Assembly (NCBI RefSeq): GCF_900497805.2 | Contig: NW_020954608.1 | Span: 19,413,518-19,477,517 of the forward strand | Reading direction: 5' to 3' | DNA from: Vombatus ursinus | Lineage: Eukaryota > Chordata > Mammalia > Diprotodontia > Vombatidae | Length of the DNA stretch: 64,000 bases | In this document: piece after piece, positions 22,195 to 33,854 of the stretch | Position numbering within the stretch: the first letter of the stretch is position 1 | How the letters are laid out: every line of letters starts with the position of its first letter | Notes under the pieces: model-generated | The model's database searches: none | Told to the model about the DNA's origin: nothing | The model's input: only the letters and a program-made list of their open reading frames with translations | Made by a program: the position numbers and the translations under genes

Positions 22195-22320
22195 CTCCTT
22201 CTACCTGAAACATCCTCTTTCTCATGGTCTTCCTCAAGGTCCACTCCAAGCTCACATTCTTCTGCTCTTTGAGTTCATCTGTCCCTCCCAGAGTGCTTCA
22301 CTGGTACCTATGCAAAAGGA
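22195..22320 (+). repeat. L2 3' fragment
   Basis: CTGCTCCTTCTACCTGAAAC, CTTCCTCAAGGTCCACTCC resembles the L2 end of ORF2 (GGAATGCTCTTCC..CTTCAAGTCCCAGCT). Confidence 0.55.
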
Positions 22321-22639
22321 AAAGAAGACCTAGAGGAATCCTTCTAATACATTTAGTAGATCCTCTTGAAAGCATCTAAAAGAAAACATAATCAAAAAGC
22401 AGATGTAAAAATGGGTTGTGATCTGCATTAATGGAAGAAATACTTTCATGGATTAAAAACCAAAGATCCATTGAAGTCTAAGGACTGAATATCTAGTTCA
22501 AGAGCTGATTGCTTTCTAATTTATTTGCTTTTTAAATTGTAATAAAAATTAATGAATAATAACACATATCTAAATCATGTTGTTTACAAAGCACTTTCCT
22601 TAAAAAAAATCCTGTGATGGAAGTAGTACAAGTTTTATT

Positions 22640-22742
22640 AAGCTGATTAAGGGCAGTGATGATAATAGGGTTCTTCTCTAAACCTCTAACACTTAGGAAA
22701 GTGCCTTACATATGATAGGTAATTAAGCAAATTTGTTGAATG
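22640..22742 (+). repeat. L2 3' terminus
   Basis: GGAAAGTGCCTTACATATG then AGGTAATTAAGCAAATTTGT and TGAATGG. Sense L2 end. Confidence 0.55.
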
Positions 22743-22807
22743 GTATTAAACAGAATTATATATGTTTTTGCATCTTTCCCAATGCCAAGCATAATTTTGG
22801 ACCTTGA

Positions 22808-23073
22808 TAATGGCAGGTAGGTGGCAAAGTACATAGAATATTGGGCCTGGAGTCAAGAAAACCTGGGTTAAAATTCAGATCAGACACTATGTATTACCCA
22901 GGGGAAAGCACTTAATTTCACTTCGCTTTCCTCGTGTGTAAAATGGGGACTAAAAATAGAACCTATCTCTGAGGGTGGTTATGAGGAAAAAATAAGATAA
23001 TATTTGTAGAGTGCTTTGCAAACTTTCAAGCACTAAATACACATTAGCTATTAACAATAATAATAATAATAAT
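22808..23073 (+). repeat. MIR/THER-type CORE-SINE, full length
   Basis: GGCAGGTAGGTGGCAAAGTA head, TATTGGGCCTGGAGTCAAG, core GGTGGTTATGAGGAAAAAAT and tail TAGAGTGCTTTGCAAAC, ending in an (AAT)n tail at 23056-23073. Confidence 0.88.
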
Positions 23074-24178
23074 CAAGTACTTTATAGTAATTTGATCATT
23101 CAATCATATAAACTGATTTTTTTGTCTATTTTTATATATCCATTTTTCATAGTACCAATACTTTCCTTATGATTTCTGTCTTTTAATTGTAATTTTTTTT
23201 TCATGTGTAGAGAAAGGGGAAGAGCTTGCAGGAGCAAAAGGTAGACTAAATCTTTCATAAGTCTTTCTCAGCACTGTACAAAAGTTCTCCATAGACTATT
23301 GTTGCTATACTAAACATAAATAAATATATTTTAATTGTTTTTGTCTTCTGTCCATACTCTGTGTAGAGACTGTGTTTTCTGATGATGATCAGAAACTTCT
23401 TAGAAAGGGAGAAGCCAAAGTAAAAAAAAAATGTATATATATGAACACTAGGTAATAAACCTGATTTTGAATGAACATTAATGGTTTCCAAATAAAATAG
23501 TTTGAGGCGCTTTCAGTATAGATGCCTGCAATTCAGGGACTATAAATTCAGAATGGTCCTTAGATTGTAGGTGTGTCAACCTGCATCAAAGCAATAATTT
23601 GTCTAAGAATTACTTTTTATTGGTGGCAGGACCAGGGGACCAATATAATTGATACTTCAGATCCTGCCACTGTCTACAGATCAGCAGCCAGCACTGCTCT
23701 AACCAAAACTTATGGTTGGAAGGGTATTTTTCCCCCTTTTTTTGCTATTAGTCTAGACACAGCTTGCCTACAACCATAAAACAGGCACTTTGTCTGAATT
23801 ATCTGGGAAAGAAATGCTGCTAACGTCTGCCTTATTGCCAGAATGGGAAATAATTTGTTCTGTGCACTCAGAGCATCTGGCTCTGTTATATAGTGTCAGC
23901 TTTTGCTCCCTGGCTCAGGAAAGTGTGATGACTCTAGAAACACAAGAAATAGTAATGGTGGAACAGGAGTGAACTGAGAGGTAGGTTTGAGAAGGGCAGA
24001 CAAATAGTCACTCTTACAACTAAAAAGAGCAGTCATTTCCAATGATCAAATGGACAGAAAATGTTTAAACACACACGTAAACATTAAACTCTGATTATTT
24101 TACATTATAAATAATCTGCACTATACCTTGTTTTTAAATTGTTATTGACATTGTCCTTTCTTCTACTTAATGAAGTAT
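23074..24178. other. No recognisable feature
   Basis: Complex DNA without recognised repeats. 23500-23980 is the least AT-rich part and has plus-strand open frames of 60-68 codons, without splice signals or domains. Possibly single-copy. Confidence 0.4.
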
Positions 24179-24179
24179 T

Positions 24180-24365
24180 TGATTGAGGAGCTAGCATGCT
24201 CTGATGGAAAGGATGCTGAAGTTGGAGTTAGAGCACCTGAGCTCAAATCTGGGATTTTCCACTTAGTATCTGAAAACCTTGGGCTTTAGTTTCCTCATCT
24301 ATGAAATAAAGGGCTTGGATTATGTATCTTCTAAGTTTCCTTCAGTTTCTAAGTCTATGATCCCT
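24180..24365 (+). repeat. MIR with L3-like 3' end
   Basis: GCTAGCATGCTCTGATGGAA, CACCTGAGCTCAAATCTGG, TTTCCTCATCTATGAAATAA, then GGCTTGGATTATGTATCTTC and AAGTCTATGATCC. Confidence 0.8.
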
Positions 24366-25227
24366 GTGATAATAAAATGAAATAAAAAAATTATTGAACA
24401 TTAATGCACAGAATATATAGTATTATGGGGCCATAACACTTTTTTTTACTATATATATATATTTTTTTTTTCAAGGGCTTTGTTTTTTTTTCATTCGGGA
24501 GGGACCATGTGAGAGGGAGAGGAAAATGGTTAATTGAAAATTAATTAATTTAATTTTTTTTAAATAAAGGTATCTTTCTTAAAATGCTATTTTTTCCCCT
24601 CTGGAAATTTGTGGACTTGGTTTTCTCATTTTAACAAGAATTGAAAAAAACTATTAAAACAAAACAATTACCTACTCCCTCTAGGAATTACCTATATAAA
24701 AGTCATAATCTGATAGATGCCTTATTGTGGCATATAGGTTTCTTGAAGACTATGCCAATTGAACATAAGCTCTGGCAAATCCTTTAAACCTAGAAATGCT
24801 TTAAATATGGTTCTGGTGACAGTTTTGGCCTGCTGTTCAAGGATCAGGCTAGCTAAGCAAAGAGAGCCTTATCACTCATAGATGATGAATTATTTGCCCA
24901 TGGCAACCCATAAAACATAGAAAAACACAAAGTGATCTTCAGACACATGTGGTTCTCTCATGATCTACAAGAACAGAAAAAGGGTCAAAGAACACAAAGA
25001 ATCAAACTGGTTTTTAGACAATCTATATGCAACACTTTAAATGTTGGTTTTCTCAAACTGAAATTCTTGTCAAATGGCCAACGAGTTAACTCATAGAATG
25101 TTAAAAATCTTAAAGGAAGATCTCTAGCCTATTGGGGAGAGCCATTATGGAAGATTTATGAAAAAAAAAAAACCTAAATATGAATCACACAGAATGACAA
25201 GGTTACAATCCATTCCATTAGATTAAA
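24366..25227. other. No recognisable feature
   Basis: AT-rich with several T-runs (24440-24500) and a TTAATTAATTTAATT patch near 24540. Confidence 0.4.
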
Positions 25228-25421
25228 GGGTTCTTGACCCAGAATCTATGAACTTTCTTAAAAATATATTTTCATAACTCTCTTTCAATATACTTGATTT
25301 TGTTTGTAATGCTATTTATTTTATTTTATACATTTAAAAATAACATTGTGAGAAGGGGTTCTCCAGGTTTCATCCAACTGCCAAAGGAATACATGACACA
25401 GAAAAGGTTCAGCATCCTTGC
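25228..25421. mobile_element. hAT-like DNA transposon (TTCTTAACC family)
   Basis: GGGTTCTTGACCCAGAATC at one end, GACACAGAAAAGGTTCAGC at the other. The interior TTATTTTATTTTATACATTT and GAGAAGGGGTTCTCCAGG is the reverse complement of the copies at 9138 and 12194. Confidence 0.75.
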
Positions 25422-25984
25422 ATTAAGCAGAATAGTCACACTGAAGAGATATTAGATCCATTGACTATCAAAGTTTATTAGAAGAATCCAGATCCATTTT
25501 AGTCTGGTTCTTTCCCTCAGCTCTCAGAGAAGCAATGCAATCCATTCTTAGTATGGAATGTTAATTAGGTCAAAAGGATGAAAAATCTATTTAAGGCATT
25601 ACTTCAGAATTATTATACCCCCTCTGTAGGGTTTTTTTTTTTTGTGGGGAGGGGGTGTGGAACATGAGGGGAGGTTGTTCATTCCCAAACTGGATATGTT
25701 ACCCTAAGTTAAAGAGACCATTTCCCCAAGCCACATACAATTGCTCTCATTACAACACATTCACATCTCATATTTGTATTCATTAGACAGGAATATAAAC
25801 ACTAAACAAAAGAAAATATAAGGTGTTTTTGCATTACTTACATTTGTATAAAACTATACAACTTTGGGGCTTCTTTTCTGCTTTTTGTGCCAGCTTTGAA
25901 ATTTCACTGGTCTAGAGAACTCCTGGTGAGAAAACTTGGCCAATGGAGATCTGTGACATCTAGTCTTCAAGAGCTTTCTGGAGC
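25422..25984. other. No recognisable feature
   Basis: Nothing recognised beyond a T-run followed by a G-run at 25631-25660. Confidence 0.4.
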
Positions 25985-26185
25985 AATGAGAGCTTAAGTG
26001 ACTTGTCCAGAGCCACAAATCCAATGTGTCAGAGACATGACATGAACCCAGAACTTCTCGTTCCTAAGGATTGCTCTATACACTGCTGCCTCTCTAACTT
26101 TTCAAAGTACTTTCATAACTTGGATTTCATTTCATTCTCAAAACGGTTTTGTGGAAGAGTAGTGCCAGTTACCTCTGTTTTATAA
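25985..26185 (-). repeat. MIR fragment(s)
   Basis: AGCTTAAGTGACTTGTCCAG, ACATGAACCCAGAACTTC then TTTTCAAAGTACTTTCATAA and GTTACCTCTGTTTTATAAG, antisense MIR parts out of a single order, so probably two insertions. Confidence 0.65.
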
Positions 26186-26189
26186 GAGA

Positions 26190-26345
26190 AGCCAAAATGA
26201 CATAAGGGAAAGACAGCTGGCCTCCAAGCATGGAAAACCTAGGTTCAAGTCTTGTTTTTTAATACCTACTGTCTTTGTCACCTTGGACAAGGCTCCTAAC
26301 CTCTCAATACCCCAGGGAAACTGTTTGTAAGTTACAGTGTAGTTC
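26190..26345 (+). repeat. MIR fragment
   Basis: CATAAGGGAAAGACAGCTGG, ACCTAGGTTCAAGTCTTG, CACCTTGGACAAGGCTCC. Opposite orientation to its neighbour. Confidence 0.7.
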
Positions 26346-26454
26346 ACTGTCTGAACTGATAGAGAGAATTTCCTTAGCAAGGATTCCAGATCCCAATAAA
26401 AGTTACAAATTCAACCTCCTTCCCCTTCAAAAGAAATAGAAAAACCAACACATT

Positions 26455-26545
26455 TTTTTGATTTGCCCAAGATCAGGGCAAATCATTATCAAGAGAATCA
26501 GGATTAAAACCCATTTTTCTTGACCTGCAATCTACTTTTCTCTCC
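26455..26545 (-). repeat. MIR fragment
   Basis: ATTTGCCCAAGATCAGGGC, GAATCAGGATTAAAACCC, in antisense MIR order. Confidence 0.5.
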
Positions 26546-27955
26546 GTGACCATCACAGTAGTACTGATGTCATCACCACCTAAAGAAAGAAGACAGATGA
26601 GCACGAATAGAGTTCCTGGTCTGATTTGGTTTGTGAGACAGAGAAATATTATTATCATTTTAACTCTAAAATGCCAGGTTGAAGGTGGAGTAGCCACATT
26701 CTTAATGTATTTAAATAGAGTTAGAACTTTTCTGACTCTACAAGTCCATATACACATTTGGATGATTTGGCAGTTCCTTCTTTAGAAAAGTCCAATTTAA
26801 ACCTTTTGGAAAGTCCTATTTTTTTTTTTTTGTTCTCAAGACATGTTAAAGTCTAAGTTTACACACGAACTTGGCAGGCTCCTAAGTCCTTTGTGAACAA
26901 TTTGTTAAAAGCAAGAACTTCTACATAATTTCAAGTGAATTTTCCTCCTTGGACATGTACTAGAACAGCAGGGCATATTTCAGGTCAGAGCTAATATGGT
27001 TTGGCAGAGTTGCTTGGGAAGTTCGGGTAGCATCTGTTTGGGCTATGCTTTGATCTGAACTATTTTTCACTTTTATGTTCACTTGCAGGAGTTATCTCCT
27101 ATCACATCATACGAAAGGGAATGGGTCTGTGGAAACCTTCAGGATGAACACTGCATTGAGTTAAGTGCTTGAAAAAAACATAACTTTCAATGATTTCCTA
27201 TATTGCCCTGTTTAAGACAGAAATGAACACTTGGTACTTCAACATGTTTTCAAAATGAATTAAATCAGCATTGGGCAATGTTCTGATTTGAAATTTCAGA
27301 GAAACAGGAAATTCTTTCAACAGCTGATCTGTATCAAAAGTGGTTACAACTTCATGTTTGTTTGAAAGTTTGGAATCTCTCACTGGAATAATGTAGCAAG
27401 GCAAAAAGTCAGTCCTGATAGTAGCCCTAATTTGATTGCTTGATTTTTTTTTATAAAACGATATTCACATTCCCATCAGAGAACAAAAAGAATTGTACCA
27501 CATTTTATGTGATATTTGACTTGATAGTATATGTTTTAAAGCCAATGACCTAGTATAGTTAATTGCTTGTTTGTTTTATTTCTTTAGCTACATGTTTATT
27601 CCTACCATCAGGCTAATATTAATCTAAGAAGAAGACTAAGTTCAATAATAGTTTGTGTGCTTGATCAATGACTGTGAGAGATTTAGCAATGTAGCTGCCT
27701 TGTTCTTTGCCTCTGAGACACAGTCTGTATCTTCTTGGCCTGCTTCCTCTAATAAGGAACATAGGTCAAGCTTCAACTTGGTGAGGCATGATCCTAGATA
27801 GAGGCTTGTGTGTAGAGATGAATACTATTACTGGCCTCTTTACTTTTGGATATTGACTAGCTCAATATGTAGAAATACAGACAAATGGACTTTCAAGAGA
27901 AAAGTTTATCTCCCAAGAAAAGACAAGATAAATGTCTCTGTGATGGAGGAACACA
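26546..27955. other. No recognised repeat; one unexplained open frame
   Basis: Mostly unassigned. The minus strand is open from about 27440 to 27198 (about 80 codons, ending TAG), with a protein-like mix including EVVTTFDTDQLLKEFP. It has no start ATG near its beginning and no recognised domain. Confidence 0.35.
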
Positions 27956-27959
27956 AATA

Positions 27960-28248
27960 TTCTCTTTCCCTTTCCCACTTTCTTTCTTTTCCCATCCCCT
28001 CTGCTCACCTCCTTTCCCCTCCTCTTTATCTTTTCTGTCTTCTTTCTCTCTCTCTCCTCTGTCTGTCTCTATCTCTTTATTTCTGTCTCTACTTATCTCT
28101 GTATCTGTCTATATCTCTCTGCCTCTGTTTTTGTCTCTACATGTCTCCTTATCTATATGTCTTTCTATCTCTTTTCTCAGTCTCTGCCCATCATCTCTCT
28201 CTGTCTCTCTTCTCTCTGTGTATCTATGTCTGTCTCTCTCTTTCTCTA

Positions 28249-28301
<53 letters not shown>
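27960..28301. repeat. Pyrimidine tract (TCTCTG)n/(TC)n ending in (AC)n
   Basis: More than 300 bp of CT-rich repeats, a pure TC run near 28255-28281, then AC. It produces a 188-codon plus frame of Ser/Leu repeats and a minus frame of Arg/Glu, neither a real protein. Confidence 0.95.
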
Positions 28302-28975
28302 GAGTGATGTGACAGACCAATCATTAAATAACACTAAACAGCCCCAGAGTTCAGCTCTAGAGATAAGCTCCTAGAATCCTTTCTGAGAAACCTTTCAGTG
28401 AACTTGGAAGAGGAAGCTAGTGTCAAAATAAGGAGCAGTAGCCCTATGCTCCTGACTATCTTTTATAGAAGCCCTGCAGCCATTTCTGCAGAGGATGAGG
28501 AGGTAGCTCCCTTAATTAGCTGCAGCTGTGAAGGTAGTAACCACTTTTGCCTCACTGCCAACAGCATGCATGTAGTTTCAAGATGTGAGAAGTACCCTTT
28601 GGCTTTTCCTGAATTGAAATGGCAGTCAGCTCCTGATTGCTTTCAGCCTGCAAGTGAAGATTAAGGCATTATCAATCCATGGCCATAGGATCAATCATTT
28701 TTCACTCAATTTAGTTTAGAATCAGTAATACACTGATCATATTTCATCATTAATAATAATATAATAATGCAATTAAACTATACATCTATTAAAAGATTTA
28801 TTAAGCTTTCATTGTAGTTCCTTTTAGGTTTTAGGTACATGGTTCAAAAATGAACTGAAAAATCATACATTTCTTCACTGCAGATAAACTCTAAAGCATT
28901 CCATAAATGTAAGCTATTGCTGCTACTACAATAGTCATGATTTACACAGATTACATAGACTGAAGGAATGCTTCA
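28302..28975. other. Unassigned, enhancer-like by composition only
   Basis: No repeat recognised. TTAATTAGCTGCAGCTG at 28512-28528 combines a homeodomain-type TAATTA with a CAGCTG E-box. An 88-codon open frame (28398-28664) has no recognised domain. Confidence 0.3.
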
Positions 28976-28979
28976 TTTA

Positions 28980-29180
28980 GTAAAATTATAGAGGAATAAC
29001 ATTTGGTCTAGCTTGCCTTTAGATAATGGACTAGCCAGTCCATTTAGGGAGAAAGGCTTTCTAGTCTTTTTTAAAATACCTCAAGCAAGATAGAATACAG
29101 AACTTCCCTAAGTAGCCCATTCCAGTCTTTTCACCACCTTGCTGATCAATATTTTTCCATATGTCTGTCTGAGATCTCAA
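28980..29180 (-). repeat. Possible L3/CR1 fragment
   Basis: AAGTAGCCCATTCCAGTCTT and GATCAATATTTTTCCATATG resemble antisense L3 (GCAGCCCATTCCA..GGAAGTTCTTCCT). Strongly diverged. Confidence 0.4.
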
Positions 29181-29194
29181 GATCTCTCAATACT

Positions 29195-29425
29195 TTGGCA
29201 GAGGGAGGACAAAGCAGATTGAGTGGTAGACTTAAAAACTCCATTCAAATTCTGCTTACACACTTACTAGCTACATGATAATGAGCTAGTCAATTAGCCT
29301 CTCTCTACCTGAGTTTGCTCATCTGTCAAAAGAGAATAACAAGACCATATAGCTCATGCGAGTAATGAGAAGATCAAATAGGATGTTTTTCAAATGTCTT
29401 GCAAACATTATTTATATTATCTTGT
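29195..29425 (+). repeat. MIR-type CORE-SINE
   Basis: AAAGCAGATTGAGTGGTAGA, CATTCAAATTCTGCTTAC, GAGTTTGCTCATCTGTC, GAGAAGATCAAATAGGATG in MIR order. Confidence 0.78.
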
Positions 29426-29464
29426 TAAAATCAATTTCAAAATAGTATTTTTTAAGAAGATTAG

Positions 29465-29615
29465 ATCTTTAACAGACTTTAGAGATCAGTAGAAACTGAG
29501 GCTTTGAGGATTCAAGTGAGTGACTAAAAAATACACTGTTAATTTTGTGGCAAATGAGGAGTAGAACTCAGGTCCTCCCAGGACAGTGCTATCTCTACAA
29601 CCACACTGATTCTTC
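29465..29615 (-). repeat. MIR fragment
   Basis: GTAGAAACTGAGGCTTTGAG, GAGTAGAACTCAGGTCC, GACAGTGCTATCTCTAC in antisense order. Confidence 0.68.
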
Positions 29616-29639
29616 ATTAAATGCAAGTCTCAATTTTGA

Positions 29640-30085
29640 CTGGGAGCCTGCAAGGTGCAAGAAAGCTCTTTACAATCAGCTAAGGAGCTGGTATCATGGT
29701 GATTTGTGAGGGATTGTCTGGTGTTGACTACTGCCAAGTGGAAGTTGTGGCAACATGGGGCGGGAACTGGGTATTAGGAAGTAACTGGAGCTCATGCTCC
29801 TGAGGCAGGAAGGCAGAGAACGAGTTCCCTTTGTCTAGTCCTCTCCCTAGGTGCAGCTCTAACCCCAGACGCCTCCTTCTAGTATCTGGGCCTGACTTCC
29901 TGGGTCACGTACTCTCCCTTGGTGCAGCGCTAAACCCAGACATCCCCTTCCGGTATCTGATCCTACAATCAATGACTAGTAGGCGGGCTGAGGAGGAGGG
30001 GCTAAGTAGGTACTTAAGGAACAGTAGAGATTGGAGCTATCCACAGAAAGACTTCCCTATCTCTCAATATCAGTGCCTCCTCTGT
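29640..30085. repeat. GC-richer unidentified repeat-like block
   Basis: Clearly less AT-rich than its surroundings, with a 71-bp tandem duplication inside (see 29820-29961), abutting an L2 3' end. It could be an LTR or the body of an L2-tailed SINE. No terminal repeats or family were identified. Confidence 0.4.
29820..29961. repeat. Two-unit 71-bp tandem duplication
   Basis: Units start at about 29820 and 29891. GGTGCAGC, ACCCAGAC/CCCCAGAC and GTATCTG each recur exactly 71 bases apart. The units have diverged by roughly one base in five. Confidence 0.85.
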
Positions 30086-30300
30086 GTTAATTACCTCCTG
30101 TTTATCCTGTATATAGTTTGATTTATACTATGTATATATGTATGTAGGTATGTATGTGTGTGTGTGTTTGCACATTGTCTCTCCCATTAGATTGTAAGCT
30201 CCTTGAGGGCAGAGATTGTCTTTTGCCTCTTTTTGTATCCCTAGCTCATAGCACAGTGTTTAGCCAATGGTAGGAGTTTAATAAACATTGAATGATTGAG
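30086..30300 (+). repeat. L2 3' end
   Basis: TTATCCTGTATATAGTTTG, TTAGATTGTAAGCTCCTTGA and GGAGTTTAATAAACATTGAA, ending with GATTGAGC. A TATG microsatellite is embedded at 30127-30170. Confidence 0.88.
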
Positions 30301-31495
30301 CAAATATTGGAGTATTTCAGGAGAGAGATCCTTCTTCTTTTTCTTATGGGTTTGCATTTTTATTCCCATTGGTTTATTTTCCTTCCAGTTTGGTGATTTT
30401 AAACCCAGTGTTGTATGATTACAAGGCATTTCCCCTAAGCTGAGCATTTTAACAAGTCAGGGACAATGTCACTTTCAACAGGAAAAGTGCTGGCCTCCTG
30501 AATTGTAGGCAGTTAATCACAGAAATCTTCAAGGTGGGTCTGTGAACCTTGACAGCCTGATTGTCTTGCCTTTTATTTTCATGTTTGTTATCCTTTCAAA
30601 TCATGTTGCTGAAGTAAAACTGCATTTGAACTTCTTTTAACTCTTGATATTTTACTGACACATATTTTCAACCTTCCAATTTTCTATGTTTTTCTTTATG
30701 ACAAAAGAATAGAAAGAATCATTCTCCATGCTGACTTTTGAAGTCTCTCAATGATTCAGACGAAAGACACTGCATAATTTCAGAATAATTTCTCCCTTAA
30801 GCATCTTTTACCTAGGCATTCAGAGTAGTGATATTTCCTCTTTTGAAGGAAAAGTATAAGACATTATTTTCACCAGTAGTGATAGTAGATAGATTTCTTC
30901 TGGCAATTGCTATATTTCAAATATTCATTCATATTACTTACCTATGGGAGGAAAGGTGAAAAAGTGAGATGCATTGAAATATTGTATTATCCATATATAC
31001 CAGGTTAAATCTTGCAATTGTCATTTTATCCATGGACAGAGGCATTGACGTATTGCCTAGACTATCCCCCAAATCATTCATTTCTCCAGTTCCATACTAA
31101 ACCAAATTATGTAGCAGCTGACAAACTCAGGAAACTGTAGGTTATAAGAGAGCCAAAGACTGTGTCCACTAATTTTAAGAAATTGTCATACTTATAAGTA
31201 TTATTAATATTTTGTGGCCATTATTAAATGATGTGTTCATCATAAATGGAGCCTGCACATATAAGCAGGCAATATAGTGAAAAGTCTCATTTATTTAATG
31301 AAAAGTATCAATGCCAAAAATCATTGGATTGCCAAGCTAAAGAGAATCCCACCAAAACATTCTTCTTTATTCCTATTGATAAAACAGTTTGCCTTAAACA
31401 TTTAACAACTACTGTAAAGGACTAGGTTATTTCATTTATAGTTCACTCATTTTTTAAAAGCATTTTGAAATTTTATGGTAACAAGAGAGATAAGA
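30301..31495. other. No recognisable feature
   Basis: AT-rich, single-copy-looking DNA. Confidence 0.45.
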
Positions 31496-31499
31496 TATG

Positions 31500-31690
31500 A
31501 TAGTGGATAGTCAGCCTCAACATTATAGACCTTGGTTCAAATCCTGCCCCTTACACATATTGTTTGTGTGACCACAGGCAAGTCACTTAACCTTTTAATG
31601 CTCTACGCAACTCTCTGAGTTTTGAAATTGTAGAGCAGATGCTGATCTGTATCTGTAGAGGGGATTTACCTACTGAGAGTTCTCTTACCA
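31500..31690 (+). repeat. MIR-type SINE, long-tailed marsupial variant
   Basis: CTTGGTTCAAATCCTGCCC, CACAGGCAAGTCACTTAACC, TAATGCTCTACGCAACTC and GCAGATGCTGATCTGTATC in order. Confidence 0.82.
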
Positions 31691-31966
31691 AATGAAAATG
31701 CTGGTCCACATTGGGGTGAGGGGTGTGGGCATACATGAGGGTATGCTGGCAAATGTTTAACAACTCGCTCTCAGAAAATATGACACGTTTTAAAATTTAA
31801 TCTGCACTTGTGGCATTTGCTCCATCACTTTCTTGAGTCTCAGATGATCACCAAAAGAATAAATCAAACCCCAATTTGGAGTGTTTGTCATTTCCCAAGG
31901 TGTAAATATTCACACTGAAAATTTTCAATTCAGCTTGAGCTGGCTCCAGCACCCCATAATATGAAG

Positions 31967-31989
31967 ATACACACACACAGACACACACA

Positions 31990-32033
<44 letters not shown>
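31967..32033. repeat. (CA)n microsatellite
   Basis: CA run with a few CAGACA interruptions at the start. Confidence 0.95.
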
Positions 32034-32035
<2 letters not shown>

Positions 32036-32140
32036 GCTTCTACCATGCATGTGTTTTCATATTACAGGAATGTTCTTCAGCCAGCTCACATCAGCTCATG
32101 AAGGTTTGTTTGGGTGGCTAAACAACAAACAAATAGATGG

Positions 32141-32285
32141 ACAAACATATGCACACATATATGTACATAAATGTGAACATATATTGTGTAGATCTATATA
32201 CAATCTATATTATGCTTTATATATAGTATGTATATGTGTGTGTGGAGAGAGAGAGAGAGTATATGGATAAATGTATATATACTAC
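32141..32285. repeat. TA/TG/GA-rich low-complexity DNA
   Basis: ATATATGTACATAAATG-type repeats, then a TG and a GA run. Confidence 0.75.
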
Positions 32286-32289
32286 AGAT

Positions 32290-32880
32290 AGTGTGACAAA
32301 AATTGCAACAAAGGCAAGGTGAGGCACAGTTTTTCTCCAGGGCAAGATAACAGTTTATTAATAGTGATGTGTATAACTATTAATAAAATGGGTCACTCTA
32401 GACAATTCAGCAAAAGATGAGGGATCCCAAAGGGACAAGAAAGTCCCCCTCCACACACATTTTATTGAGATGCAGGAAAGGAGAAGTTTTGGGTTGTTAG
32501 AGAATGTCACAATTGGCTTTTATTGTTGTTGAGTCATTTTCGTCATGTCTGATTCTTCTTGACTCCATTTGGGGTGATTTTGGCAAAGATACTGGAGTGG
32601 TTTGCCATTTTCTTTTTCCAGTTCATTTAACAAATGAGGAACTGAGGCAAACAGGGTTAAGTGACTTGCTCAGGGTCACAAAGCCAATAAGTGTCTGAGG
32701 TTCTCCTGACTCCAGGTCCAGAACTCTCTTCACTGCACCATCTAGTAGCCCCCAATTGGCTTTAGCTAAGAAAGGTGGGAGTGGATGATTATGTCCCTCA
32801 ATTAAGGAATGTTAATTGTTTAAAGGGAGTCAAACTACTTCTAGTAATCTTTTCTAGAAAAATCAGAACCCTGCAATAGA
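32290..32880 (-). mobile_element. Possible LTR-like fossil, interrupted by a SINE
   Basis: Read on the minus strand, the block has an AATAAA-type signal (from TTTTATTGAG at 32460) followed by GT/G-rich DNA, as in an LTR polyadenylation region. Terminal repeats and family were not identified, so this is only a suggestion. Confidence 0.28.
32521..32753 (-). repeat. Mar1-like tRNA-SINE, full length
   Basis: Reverse orientation from TATTGTTGTTGAGTC through GACTCCATTTGGGGTGAT, GGAGTGGTTTGCCATTTTC and GACTTGCTCAGGGTCAC to the head. AATTGGCTTT flanks both ends (32511-32520, 32754-32763). Confidence 0.93.
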
Positions 32881-33850
32881 ATATCTATTTATGAATTCAG
32901 TGGCCTCTATGAAATTCTGTTATAGCTTCCTTTTCTATCTTTTACTACTTCTCTGGTTTTTTTTTTTTTGAGTATTGGAATGATTTGAGTAGTTCCCATA
33001 TCAAATCATAGGCCATTTTTTTTTAATGAAGCCAAGCAAGTAAGCCAGAACAGAACATAAGACAAGGTGACACAGCTTGCCACTATCCCATTTTCTGATT
33101 TCATGGTTCATTCCATTGCTAATTTATTGTGGTCTCTTTTGATTGCATGAGTGAGTTGCTTATGTCAGCTTTACTGAATCAGCTCTTCTTTTCTAGACTT
33201 TTTTTTTTCATTTTGGAGCTATAGCTAGGACTTGGAATAAGTCAATTTAATCAACTTTTTAAACTTATCCATTTAGCTAACAAAAAAAATTAATGCAGAA
33301 AAATATCAGATTGAGGTAATTAAAATAAGTTCTTTATTCTTAATAGCAGAGTGCAACTAAATATTCCTTTTCTTTATTTGTTAACTGAAAAGGTTCTTAA
33401 ATTCCATAGAAACCTGCCCAATTGAAATCTGGAATAAATTAGCAATATTAAAAAGGCAATTTTTTTTAAAATGTTGTCTTCAGCAGAAAACAAAGGTGTT
33501 CCAGAGACAAAATTATTCATTACTGACATTTGGAAAGATGACAAAAAAGGATGGTCAGGATTAGCCAAAGCTAAAAAAGAGAAAGAGAGTAAAAGCCAAA
33601 TTTAGACAAATGCTATTCAAGGAAATTCTGAACATAGAGTATTTTTGACCTCTTACACTGTCATTACTCTTCAAATAAAAGCATATGAAAGTAAACTTTA
33701 ATATCATGTGGGGTTACATAAAGGTCAGCATAGAATTTATAGAAAAGCTAATTCTTCATCTAAACATATGTATGTTTAACCTCAAAATCAACACAAATTC
33801 ATCATTCATCTGCCCCTCTCTCTAAAAGAGAAAAAAAAATTGAACTAATT
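32881..33850. other. No recognisable feature
   Basis: AT-rich with several T-runs. No gene or repeat recognised. Confidence 0.45.
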
Positions 33851-33854
33851 CTTG

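Noticed and set aside
27808-28374. 188-codon plus-strand open frame rich in Ser and Leu
   Set aside because: It is the translation of a CT-rich simple repeat, with periodic S/L/F residues and no domain.
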